DNA from: Actinobacteria bacterium IMCC26256
GTDB taxonomy: Bacteria; Actinomycetota; Acidimicrobiia; IMCC26256
Length of the DNA: 64,000 bases
Reading direction: 5' to 3'
Assembly: GCA_001023575.1 (NCBI GenBank)
Contig: CP011489.1
Location: 1,673,001 to 1,737,000, forward strand
Below are positions 9,095 through 16,058 of the stretch, piece after piece (positions within the stretch are counted from its first letter, which is position 1; each line of letters begins with the position of its first letter). A program made the position numbers and the translations under genes. The notes below the pieces were generated by a model that was given only the letters and a program-made list of their open reading frames with translations, had not been told where the DNA came from and made no database searches.

Positions 9095-9864
9095 AGGATG
9101 TGGTCCGTGTGCTGGGATGTTGGGAAATCTGAGTGCTGATAATTCTCATCGGCGAGATGGAGGAACACACCCTCTAAATCTTCTCTCCCGAATCGTTCGG
9201 CGATTTCACTTGGAGCGCCATCGGCGACAACGCGCCCCGCTGACAAGAACAGCACACGCTCACAGAGTCGCTCGACCTCGAGCATGTCGTGACTTGTTAC
9301 GAGCAGCGCTGTCCCGTTATCAGCGCAGAGATCGAGTATCCCGCTACGCACACGCCCCGCTACATCAGGGTCGAGCGAGGCCGTGGGTTCGTCCAGCACA
9401 AGGAGGCGTGGCTTATGGAGAACGGCGCGCACGATACCCACCAAAGTGCGCTGCCCTGAGGAGAGTTGTGTTCCTTTCGCCTCACTAAGGTGCTGAATCC
9501 GGAACCGCTCTAACCCCTCCGCTATCGCCTTGGATGGGTCCGGAATTCCATAAATTTCTCCGAACATCGTTAGATACTCACGCACCTTCATCTCCCCTGC
9601 AAGCGGGAGGTATCCGGCAGCGAAGCCAACATTCTCTGCGGCCTTGCTGCGATTTCCTTGCTGAGCAACTCCGCAGATCTCGACCTCGCCCTTATCGGGG
9701 GAGATCGCACCGAGAATCATCAGGAGCGTGGTGGTTTTACCCGCTCCATTTGGGCCGAGTAACGCAACACGCTCCCCTGCCTTGACCTCAATATCTACGC
9801 CGTCAACAGCGATAGCTCGTTTAAATTCTTTTACGAGCCCGCGGGCGCTTAGGACGGTATCCAT
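9091..9864 (-). CDS. ABC transporter ATP-binding protein (partner of 8255-9094)
   Basis: A 257-residue ATPase driving the adjacent ABC-2 permease. It has Walker A GPNGAGKTT at about residues 37-45, a signature loop LSSGQRTLVGI in place of the usual LSGGQ, Walker B LLVLDEPTASLD and the switch histidine in TSHDM. This is the DrrA/NodI-like exporter type. The C-terminal extension past the nucleotide-binding domain is short and ends with a His/Gln-rich tail. The ATG at 9864 is the first in frame; the 79-bp gap to the divergent DUF3817 gene should hold both promoters. Confidence 0.95.
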   Translation of the reverse strand: MDTVLSARGLVKEFKRAIAVDGVDIEVKAGERVALLGPNGAGKTTTLLMILGAISPDKGEVEICGVAQQGNRSKAAENVGFAAGYLPLAGEMKVREYLTMFGEIYGIPDPSKAIAEGLERFRIQHLSEAKGTQLSSGQRTLVGIVRAVLHKPRLLVLDEPTASLDPDVAGRVRSGILDLCADNGTALLVTSHDMLEVERLCERVLFLSAGRVVADGAPSEIAERFGREDLEGVFLHLADENYQHSDFPTSQHTDHIL

Positions 9865-9943
9865 GCCGCGAATGTTGTCACATATGAGGGGCGCTCGGCG
9901 GCCAACACGGGGAGAGCAGAGTTAAGGGCCTACGCTCATAAAC

Positions 9944-10270
9944 ATGCCTGACTTCGCCGATGAGACCTCGACCGAACTTGAGCGCAAAGCCGCTGCTCTA
10001 AAGTGGATAGCGCTGCTAGAGACGATTACATACGTAATCCTCTTCTACTTCTGGATTATCTCGCCGAGTGCATCAGGCAAGGCGATTACCGGCTTCTTCC
10101 ATGGACTCATCTGGATGGCCTTTGTTGCCATGACGTTGATGATCACTCCCGATATTGGGTGGTCATGGGGATTCGCTGCAGCCGGAGTATTAACCGGCCC
10201 CATCGGCGGCCTCCTAGTGTGGCACCGCATCCGTAGCGGCGGCGTCCCATACAAGGGCAAGAACAACTAA
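9944..10270 (+). CDS. DUF3817 integral membrane protein
   Basis: A 108-residue protein with three membrane segments, matching the DUF3817 family of actinobacterial small membrane proteins: an N-terminal LKWIALLETITYVILF, a central FFHGLIWMAFVA with the family histidine, and WHRIRSGGVPYKGKNN at the end. Function is unknown. Its last 40 coding bases (10227-10266) are repeated almost exactly at 10292-10331, and a third diverged copy lies at about 12258-12293. The gene therefore marks the left border of an odd patch of short genes and gene tails. Confidence 0.88.
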   Translation: MPDFADETSTELERKAAALKWIALLETITYVILFYFWIISPSASGKAITGFFHGLIWMAFVAMTLMITPDIGWSWGFAAAGVLTGPIGGLLVWHRIRSGGVPYKGKNN

Positions 10271-10331
10271 CGCCAAGGATGCAGTATTGGCGCATCCGTA
10301 GCGGCGGCGTCCCATACAACGGCAAGAACAA
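10227..10331 (+). repeat. Direct repeat of the DUF3817 3' end (two 40-bp copies)
   Basis: Bases 10227-10266 encode the C-terminal residues of the DUF3817 protein; bases 10292-10331 repeat them with one difference (g to c at the third-last variable codon). The copies are 65 bp apart, so the second is in another frame relative to the first and lies outside the gene. A 36-codon frame starting at 10279 would read through the second copy but is most likely a by-product of the duplication. Confidence 0.9.
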
Positions 10332-10357
10332 ATCGCGAGCGACACAAATCAAGTGGC

Positions 10358-10702
10358 TCAGAGGGAAGTTGCAAGAGTTGCAGCGCTGACTGCGAGCATG
10401 CCGATGGCTGGAAGGGTTCCCTTCAGGCGATCCTTTACTCGGATGTGAGCCCCAACGGCAAGGACAAAGTAGATCGACAAGCCCAACGCGGCAGCAACTC
10501 CGATTTTGTCGACAGTGAGACCGACAATCAATCCAGCCGCTGCTGCGATCTTGATCAGGCCGAGAACAGTGCAGAGGTTGGGCGGACAATGAACTGTTTC
10601 AGCCGCTCTCATCACGCTCGGTAGTTTGAGAAAGTCTCCCATCGCCGATGCGGTACAGAGAACAGCGAGTACCACACTGAGGAAAGAGTTTGCTGAATCC
10701 AT
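10358..10702 (-). CDS. DoxX-like small membrane protein
   Basis: A 114-residue, four-helix membrane protein resembling the DoxX_2-like family: a first helix with a short SAMGDFLKLP, then the LGLIKIAAAAGLIVGL helix with the family lysine, and paired C-terminal helices around an AHIRVKDRLKG loop. DoxX-like proteins are of unsettled function; some support redox or thiol stress responses. It is the only minus-strand gene in the patch between 9.9 and 12.3 kb and is flanked on both sides by fragments of other genes. It starts with ATG at 10702. Confidence 0.8.
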   Translation of the reverse strand: MDSANSFLSVVLAVLCTASAMGDFLKLPSVMRAAETVHCPPNLCTVLGLIKIAAAAGLIVGLTVDKIGVAAALGLSIYFVLAVGAHIRVKDRLKGTLPAIGMLAVSAATLATSL

Positions 10703-10790
10703 TATTGCGAAGAATAACGCATCAGCGATGCTCGCCTTAGTCAGTTGTTTACGAAATCAATTGCTGCATCGTTGGTTGGCCGATTCGTAA

Positions 10791-10985
10791 GGGGTTGCTT
10801 CAACCAATGGCGGCGTGCCTCCCTTTGGTCACAGCACTCAACTACGTGTGTTAGTTGATCCAGATTTGTTGCAGTACGACGAGGTGTGGGCGGCTGCGGG
10901 CACGTCGAACTACGTGTTCGGCGCTGCTCCGGCAGACATTGCGGGTCTTGCCGGTGGAGTGGTCACCTCCCTAAAGCGCTCCTAG
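10791..10985 (+). pseudogene. 3' fragment of a YbaK/aminoacyl-tRNA deacylase gene (copy A)
   Basis: Following an in-frame TAA at 10788-10790, an open frame of 64 codons to a TAG at 10983-10985 encodes the C-terminal half of a YbaK/ProX-type editing domain: the GGVPPFGH motif, a VDPDLL block and DEVWAAAGT. No start codon or N-terminal half is present upstream, so it is a gene remnant. From 10794 it aligns without gaps, over exactly 192 bp, with a second fragment at 11609-11800. The start of the fragment carries a GGTTG-CTT-CAACC inverted repeat. Confidence 0.82.
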
Positions 10986-11017
10986 AAAAGTGCTGACCTG
11001 CGAAATAAAGTAGTGAC

Positions 11018-11413
11018 ATGGCAAATAGCAACGAAACAAGCCGAGTCCTTCACGCCTATGCGAAGGCATGGCTCGCATCGGATCTTGAGAAAGTCTTGGC
11101 CTCGTACCACGAAAACATCGAACTGCATTACATGGGGGAGAGTCCGCTCGCTGGAACTCATCGCGGACTTGATGCCGCATTCGCCGTTCTTGCAAAGGCA
11201 TCAACGAGTACGGCTCGCAAGTTGATCGATGTTGAAGATGTTCTCGTGGGGGATTCTCTTGGTGCTTTGATTGCTGTTGAAGAGCTCGGTGACACCGCCA
11301 AGCGAGTGCGTCGCGTTTTGTTGTACAGAGTGCAAGATGAGAAGTTGCGCGAATGCTGGCTCTTTGATGAAGACCAGCGCTTTATTGACTCCATGTGGTC
11401 TAAGGAAGAATGA
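11018..11413 (+). CDS. SnoaL-like / NTF2-fold protein
   Basis: A 131-residue protein with the NTF2-like pattern: an N-terminal helix VLHAYAKAWLASDLEKVLASYHENIELHY, the GLDAAFAVLAKA helix, and four C-terminal strands ending RECWLFDEDQRFIDSMW. Such proteins are usually small-molecule isomerases, cyclases or binding proteins; no catalytic assignment is possible. The DUF1272 gene follows 4 bp downstream and is probably co-transcribed. The pair sits exactly between the two YbaK gene fragments, as if carried as a unit. Confidence 0.85.
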   Translation: MANSNETSRVLHAYAKAWLASDLEKVLASYHENIELHYMGESPLAGTHRGLDAAFAVLAKASTSTARKLIDVEDVLVGDSLGALIAVEELGDTAKRVRRVLLYRVQDEKLRECWLFDEDQRFIDSMWSKEE

Positions 11414-11417
11414 ACAA

Positions 11418-11594
11418 ATGTTAGAGATGCGCGATGTATGCGAGAAGCGTTCTGCTCACTTAGCGGAATCTGGCGAAGCCGTGATTTGCAGTTTTGAATG
11501 CACCTTTTGTGTGGACTGCGGACAACTAATGGAGCATCGCTGTCCGAACTGCGGAGGAGAACTTGCCAGACGTCCGCGTCGCGTTGCCACCTGA
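11418..11594 (+). CDS. DUF1272 small zinc-ribbon protein
   Basis: A 58-residue protein matching DUF1272: it begins MLEMRDVCEKR, has ICSFECTFCVDCG and ends with RCPNCGGELARRPRR. These cysteine pairs form a predicted zinc ribbon; the function is unknown. The second position of the first Cys pair, usually Cys in members I recall (CxxC), is Arg here, so one metal site may be degraded. The ATG at 11418 follows the SnoaL-like stop by 4 bp. Confidence 0.85.
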   Translation: MLEMRDVCEKRSAHLAESGEAVICSFECTFCVDCGQLMEHRCPNCGGELARRPRRVAT

Positions 11595-11608
11595 CTTCAT
11601 CCCCACAG

Positions 11609-11800
11609 GTTGCCTTAACCAACGACGGCGCGACCCCGTTTGGTCACAGCACGCAGTTGCACGTGTTCGTTAATCCTGGCTTGTTGCAGCACGACGAGGT
11701 GTGCCCTGCTGCTGGAACATGGAACGACAACTGTGGCGTAAACCCGAATGAGATCGTGCGTGTCGCCCGTGGAGTACTCACCGACCTGAAGGGCGCATAA
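11609..11800 (+). pseudogene. 3' fragment of a YbaK/aminoacyl-tRNA deacylase gene (copy B)
   Basis: A 63-codon frame plus TAA matching the C-terminal half of a YbaK domain (TPFGHSTQL, LLQHDEV, AAGT). It aligns codon for codon with copy A (10794-10985), about half the residues being identical, but is more eroded: the usual GGVPP is DGATP and DEVWA is DEVCP. No start or N-terminal half is present. It begins 14 bp after the DUF1272 stop and carries a GGTT-GCCTT-AACC inverted repeat at the same place as copy A. Confidence 0.8.
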
Positions 11801-11841
11801 ATCACCCATTCCGAAGGGATCATTGAAGTTATCCTTCACAC

Positions 11842-12243
11842 ATGACCGATAGACCAGTCCTTCACCTCTCCTTGCCAGTGGATGATCTTCACGCCGCAAG
11901 GGATTTCTACGAAAACACACTCGGGTGTCGTATTGGACGCGAGCGAGAAGATTGGTTCGATGCCTGGTTCTACGGTCTACAGCTAACGCTGCAGTTGAGA
12001 CCGCTTGAAGTAATGACTGTCAGCCAACAAGATGTTCGGCATTTTGGAGTCGTCCTTCCCTCATTGACAGAGTTTGATGAAGTTGTAGAACGTGTTGCGG
12101 TATCCGGGCATCCTTGGATCTCAAAACCTGAGATACATAGCGACGCCGAGTTAAACGGAAAACTTGGAGGTAAACTTGCAGACCCCAGCGGGAATATCAT
12201 CGAAATTAAGTTCTATGCGGATAGCGCTGACTTTCTGAGTTGA
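11842..12243 (+). CDS. VOC-family (glyoxalase/bleomycin-resistance) protein
   Basis: A 133-residue vicinal-oxygen-chelate protein: the N-terminal HLSLPVDDLHAARDFYENTLGCRIG, a central RHFGVVLPSLTEFDEVVERV and a C-terminal LADPSGNIIEIKFY, with His, His and Glu in positions usually used for metal binding. The family includes glyoxalases, dioxygenases and antibiotic-binding proteins; activity here is unknown. Its TGA (12241-12243) is followed directly by the 3'-tail-like element at 12244-12293. Confidence 0.9.
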   Translation: MTDRPVLHLSLPVDDLHAARDFYENTLGCRIGREREDWFDAWFYGLQLTLQLRPLEVMTVSQQDVRHFGVVLPSLTEFDEVVERVAVSGHPWISKPEIHSDAELNGKLGGKLADPSGNIIEIKFYADSADFLS

Positions 12244-12293
12244 GGTTCCTAACCAAAGGCGGCGCCCCAGACAAGCGCAAGAACAACGAACGC
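12244..12293 (+). repeat. Hybrid gene-tail element at the right border of the small-gene patch
   Basis: The left part, GGTTCCTAACCAAAGGCGGCG, resembles the start of the two YbaK fragments (GGTTG..CAACCAA then GGCGGCG). The right part, from GGCGGCG to AACAAC, resembles the DUF3817 tail with only a few differences. All copies share the same reading frame through the Gly-Gly codons. It therefore looks like a recombination product of the two tail types. Confidence 0.6.
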
Positions 12294-12302
12294 TCACTTC
12301 TC

Positions 12303-13334
12303 TCAGTCAGCTGCGTCTGAGACCTTCACTAGAAGTTTTCCTGTGTGCTCACCAGTGAAGAGTCTGTTTAGTGTCGCAGGAGCATTCTCTAAGCCTTCTA
12401 CAACCTCCACTGCATAAACGAGAGAACCGTCAAGCACGAGGGGCAGGAGTGCTCCTATTGCCTCGATAAAGCGGTCTAGGTAATCAAGGAGCAAGAACCC
12501 CTCCATACGTGCGCGCTTGTTCACAAGTTCGAAGGTGTTAAAGACTGGCGGGAGAGATTCAGCGGTGTAATGCGAGATCGCTCCGCATACTGCAACTCGA
12601 GCACCAATTGCGAGGTTCGCTAAGACTGCGTCAAGTATTTCTCCGCCCACGTTGTCAAAATAAACATCAACACCATCCGGGCAGAGTGCTGATACCCGCT
12701 CCTCAACATTCTCAGTCTTGTAATTTATGCAGGCATCGAAACCTAGATCCTCGACTACCCAGCGACACTTCTCATCGGTTCCTGCTATTCCAATAACACG
12801 TGCACCAGCGATGCGCGCCAACTGACCTGCAACTGAACCAACGCCTCCTGCCGCTCCAGAGATTACGAACGTCTCTCCAGCTTCGAGCTTTGCTACATCG
12901 TGCACGCCGAACCAAGCCGTGAGGCCGGTAGATCCAAAAATGCTAAGCACATCGGTTGCGGGCAGCCCCGGAGGGATCACGTTTGCAGCATGCTCGCCAG
13001 CGTCAATTACTGCATAGTCCTGCCAGCCGAGGAGGCCGAGCACTAGATCTCCGATTGCATATAACTCACAGCGAGTATCCACCACAACACCGAGCCCTGC
13101 AGCACGTACAACATCTCCTATCGGCACGGCTGGCATGTAGGAGTCCTCCTCGCGCATCCAGACTCGGTTAGTTGGATCAACCGATAGGTATGCCATGCGA
13201 ACAATCGCCTCGCCCTCTCCAGCCTCGGGGATAGGCCCCTCGACGGTCTTCAGGCAGTAGTCGCCTACCAGGCCATTAGGGCGCTCCGTGAGAACAATTC
13301 GTCGATTAACCAATGAAGACTCTGTATCTGCCAT
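12303..13334 (-). CDS. Zinc-independent NADP-dependent oxidoreductase (MDR superfamily, CurA-like)
   Basis: A 343-residue medium-chain dehydrogenase/reductase like leukotriene B4 dehydrogenase or CurA, reducing C=C double bonds of enones with NADPH. The Rossmann signature SGAAGGVGSVAGQLA lies near residue 160, after the STGLTAWFGV helix, and a YFDNVGGEILDAVL block follows. No structural or catalytic zinc cysteine cluster is seen. I prefer the ATG at 13334 because the family's start block follows it; a longer frame to 13367 exists. It is divergent from the oxygenase gene, the starts lying about 33 bp apart. Confidence 0.92.
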   Translation of the reverse strand: MADTESSLVNRRIVLTERPNGLVGDYCLKTVEGPIPEAGEGEAIVRMAYLSVDPTNRVWMREEDSYMPAVPIGDVVRAAGLGVVVDTRCELYAIGDLVLGLLGWQDYAVIDAGEHAANVIPPGLPATDVLSIFGSTGLTAWFGVHDVAKLEAGETFVISGAAGGVGSVAGQLARIAGARVIGIAGTDEKCRWVVEDLGFDACINYKTENVEERVSALCPDGVDVYFDNVGGEILDAVLANLAIGARVAVCGAISHYTAESLPPVFNTFELVNKRARMEGFLLLDYLDRFIEAIGALLPLVLDGSLVYAVEVVEGLENAPATLNRLFTGEHTGKLLVKVSDAAD

Positions 13335-13367
13335 ACCAAAGAGGTTGCCACATCTAACATCCCCCAT

Positions 13368-14171
13368 GTGAGTCCTGACCCCTCATCACTAGTAGCACTT
13401 GATCGCTACCCGATTCTCGACCTCAGCTCGAGCAGAGCGGCCGAGCTAATTAGTCAGTGCAGATCCGATATACAACGCAATGGCATGGCGGTTCTACCTA
13501 GGTTCGTGCACCACGAGATGCTCCCGGCGATGGCAGCTGAGGCCGAGAAACTAAGCACTGGTTCCTACCATCAAGACCTAGTCGGCACTCCATACCTAGA
13601 GGTTCCCGGCGAGCATTGGCCAATAGATCACCCGCGCCTTGCGTCTGGGCGAAGCGCACTAACAGCTATTCCTTACGACGTATTCCCCGAGAGCTCTGCG
13701 CTCCGTGCTCTCTACGAGTGGGACCCGCTACTCAGGTTTATTCAAGCCGCTCTCGGTCTAGATGCGCTCTACCGCTACGCGGACCCACTCAGCGCTCTCA
13801 ATGTTGCTGCCATGCACGACGGAGACGAGCTGGCTTGGCATTTTGATCAGACCGACTTTGTAGTCTCACTTGCACTTCAGCGACCGCATATTGGCGGCGA
13901 GTTTGTCTGTGCTCCACTCGTCCGCAGCCCAGATAATGAGAACTATGAATTGGTCGCGTCATGCCTCAATGATGACGACGGCGCACCAATAATCGTTGTT
14001 CCGTTTGAGCCTGGGAGCCTCATGCTCTTCGAGGGGCGCAACTCGCTTCATAGAGTCAATAAGATCAGCGGACCGGTTGCTCGCCATGTAGCCCTCCTCG
14101 GATATGACCGTCTCCCTGAGCAGCATGGCAGTGAACTTCTAAAAACAATCCGCTACGGCCGCACGACCTAA
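13368..14171 (+). CDS. 2-oxoglutarate/Fe(II)-dependent oxygenase-like protein
   Basis: A 267-residue protein with a probable double-stranded beta-helix core. WHFDQTDF near residue 160 supplies the His-X-Asp iron ligands, the distal His is in NSLHRV near 227, and an Arg a few residues later (VARHVALLGY) fits the 2-oxoglutarate carboxylate site. It resembles the HalD/ArpA-like set of actinobacterial oxygenases; substrate unknown. The start is GTG at 13368. The SDR gene follows 14 bp later on the same strand and is likely co-transcribed. Confidence 0.78.
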   Translation: MSPDPSSLVALDRYPILDLSSSRAAELISQCRSDIQRNGMAVLPRFVHHEMLPAMAAEAEKLSTGSYHQDLVGTPYLEVPGEHWPIDHPRLASGRSALTAIPYDVFPESSALRALYEWDPLLRFIQAALGLDALYRYADPLSALNVAAMHDGDELAWHFDQTDFVVSLALQRPHIGGEFVCAPLVRSPDNENYELVASCLNDDDGAPIIVVPFEPGSLMLFEGRNSLHRVNKISGPVARHVALLGYDRLPEQHGSELLKTIRYGRTT

Positions 14172-14185
14172 CCAGGGAGATCAGA

Positions 14186-15055
14186 ATGCAAGAACTATCC
14201 AACAAAGTTTCAGTAATTACAGGAGCGGCAAGCGGCATCGGACTTGCTCTGGCCAAGCACGCCGCAGCAGAAGGTATGCGCGTCGTGATGGCCGATATAG
14301 AGGCGCCAGCACTCGCAGACGCCGTTGCCGAGATGCAGGCAACAGGTGCGAACGCCATTGGGGTCGTTACTGACGTTGCGAACGAAGCCTCCATTCAGGC
14401 ACTTGCTGATCGAGCCTTTGAGGAGTTTGGGGCGGTTCACATGCTCTGTAACAACGCTGGTGTCTCAGGCGGGGGTGGCCCTAGCTGGGAGATTCCAGAC
14501 AACGCGTGGCAGTGGACCTTCGGCGTAAACCTCTGGAGCATCGTCTACGCACTACGCGCTTTCATACCGCGCATGATTGAGCAGGGCGAGGGGCACATTG
14601 TCAACACTGCATCCTCTGCAGGTCTCAAGACGCTTCCGTTTGTTGCTCCCTACGCGGCAACAAAACATGCGGTCGTTGCAATTAGCGAGGCGCTCTGCAT
14701 AGAGCTTGGAATGTTCGCACCCGGGCTTGGGGTATCAGTTCTCTGCCCAGGTTGGGTAGATACAAAAATCGCAGACTCTGACCGCAACTGGCCAACACAC
14801 CTCGGGGAGCCGCAGACCCCTCCAGAGGGTGGAGATGATATGAGAGAGATCAGTAGAGGGCTCCTCTCCGCTGGAATCAGCCCATCAGTAGCCGCAGACG
14901 CTGTATTCGCTGCAGTAAACGAAGGTCGCTTCTGGGTCTTCCCCGATGGGATGGGTCCTCGTCTCGCTCATGCACGCATCGACGAGATTGATGGCGGAAC
15001 GCTTCCAGTGATGACCGAGTTGTTCGATGACACTGACTACGGCCGCACTAAATAA
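14186..15055 (+). CDS. Short-chain dehydrogenase/reductase
   Basis: A 289-residue classical SDR with the cofactor motif TGAASGIG (residues about 12-19), an NNAGVSG block near 91, catalytic Ser in NTASSAG and YAATK near 155. An Asp at the end of strand 2 (MADIEAP) favours NAD(H). It has a C-terminal extension beyond the usual 250 residues with a PEGGDD segment. A GGGAGA ribosome site precedes the ATG. Together with the oxygenase and the nearby thioesterase and F420 oxidoreductase it suggests a catabolic neighbourhood; substrate unknown. Confidence 0.93.
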   Translation: MQELSNKVSVITGAASGIGLALAKHAAAEGMRVVMADIEAPALADAVAEMQATGANAIGVVTDVANEASIQALADRAFEEFGAVHMLCNNAGVSGGGGPSWEIPDNAWQWTFGVNLWSIVYALRAFIPRMIEQGEGHIVNTASSAGLKTLPFVAPYAATKHAVVAISEALCIELGMFAPGLGVSVLCPGWVDTKIADSDRNWPTHLGEPQTPPEGGDDMREISRGLLSAGISPSVAADAVFAAVNEGRFWVFPDGMGPRLAHARIDEIDGGTLPVMTELFDDTDYGRTK

Positions 15056-15081
15056 CTAAACAAGACGACCCACCCTCTCTC

Positions 15082-15951
15082 TTAAAAGGCGATCTGACCC
15101 ATCTTCCCGGATTGATAATCCTCGAAAGCCTCGATGATCTCCTCGCGCGTATTCATTACGAACGGGCCATACCTAGCGACCTGTTCGCGAATCGGTAGCC
15201 CTGCAAGTACTAACACGTCTGCAGGTTGAGAGCCGCGCGCAACTATCTCGACTGATTCGCCATCCGGGGCGAGTATCACAAGGTCTGACTCGTCGGCATC
15301 TACTCCCCCAGCGGTAACTGCGCCATGGATTACGTAGACCATTGCGTTCCAGTCATGTGGAAGGTCCCCAGAGAACGAACCATCGGTACCGAGTAATACA
15401 TGCCAATAAGCAATCGGGGTATGGGTCGATACTGCTGGCTCATTTCCATTGAAAGATCCAGCGATGACGCGCACCAATGTTCGTCCGTCATCGACTGTTA
15501 CCTCTGGAATCTTTGAGGCAAGTATCTCTTGATACTGCGGTGGCTTCATCTTCTCGGCGGCAGGGAGATTTACCCAGATTTGGAAACCCTCCATGATGCC
15601 GCCATCGGTCTGTATCTCTTTCGCAGGCATCTCAGAGTGCACGACTCCGGCACCGGCTGTCATCCATTGGACTGCACCTGGCCCGATTCGCCCAGCGTTC
15701 CCGGCTGAGTCTTTATGCTCGAAAGCGCCTTGAAGAATGTAGGAGACCGTCTCGAACCCACGATGCGGATGGTCAGGTGCACCCTGTGCCTCGCCCGGCG
15801 CCCAGTCTTGTGGACCCATATGGTCTAGCAGCAGGAACGGATCAACCATCGAGAGTTGCGAAGTCGGGAATGGACGACGCACCTCAAACCCTGCACCCTC
15901 AGTTGCATGCATTGAGTGGATTAAGTCTGCGCCGGTTCTTGGAGTAGTCAT
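15082..15951 (-). CDS. Pirin family protein
   Basis: A 289-residue bicupin of the pirin family. The N-terminal metal-binding cupin keeps DHPHRGFETVSYILQG (two His), a later His in VVHSEM, and the Glu, giving the typical 3-His/1-Glu site; the second cupin is more degenerate. Bacterial pirins have been reported as quercetinases or as regulators of central metabolism. A strong GAGGAG lies 6 bp before the ATG at 15951. It converges with the SDR gene and is divergent from the thioesterase. Confidence 0.95.
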   Translation of the reverse strand: MTTPRTGADLIHSMHATEGAGFEVRRPFPTSQLSMVDPFLLLDHMGPQDWAPGEAQGAPDHPHRGFETVSYILQGAFEHKDSAGNAGRIGPGAVQWMTAGAGVVHSEMPAKEIQTDGGIMEGFQIWVNLPAAEKMKPPQYQEILASKIPEVTVDDGRTLVRVIAGSFNGNEPAVSTHTPIAYWHVLLGTDGSFSGDLPHDWNAMVYVIHGAVTAGGVDADESDLVILAPDGESVEIVARGSQPADVLVLAGLPIREQVARYGPFVMNTREEIIEAFEDYQSGKMGQIAF

Positions 15952-16058
15952 TAATTTCTCCTCATTTATCTCGCTTCACGGTACCCCGCTCAACATCTGA
16001 GACAAGCAATAGAGAGCGAGAGAAGCCCCAGACAACCTGTGCCGTAGGCTGAGGCGCA

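Noticed and set aside
10279-10389. 36-codon open frame through the second DUF3817 tail
   Set aside because: It overlaps the 3' end of the DoxX-like gene on the other strand and arises from the duplicated tail; no ribosome-binding site or similarity to a gene.
10227-12293. Classical integron attC sites
   Set aside because: The tails have short inverted repeats, but no matching RYYYAAC/GTTRRRY boxes flanking each cargo and no integrase are seen, so only a cassette-like arrangement is claimed.
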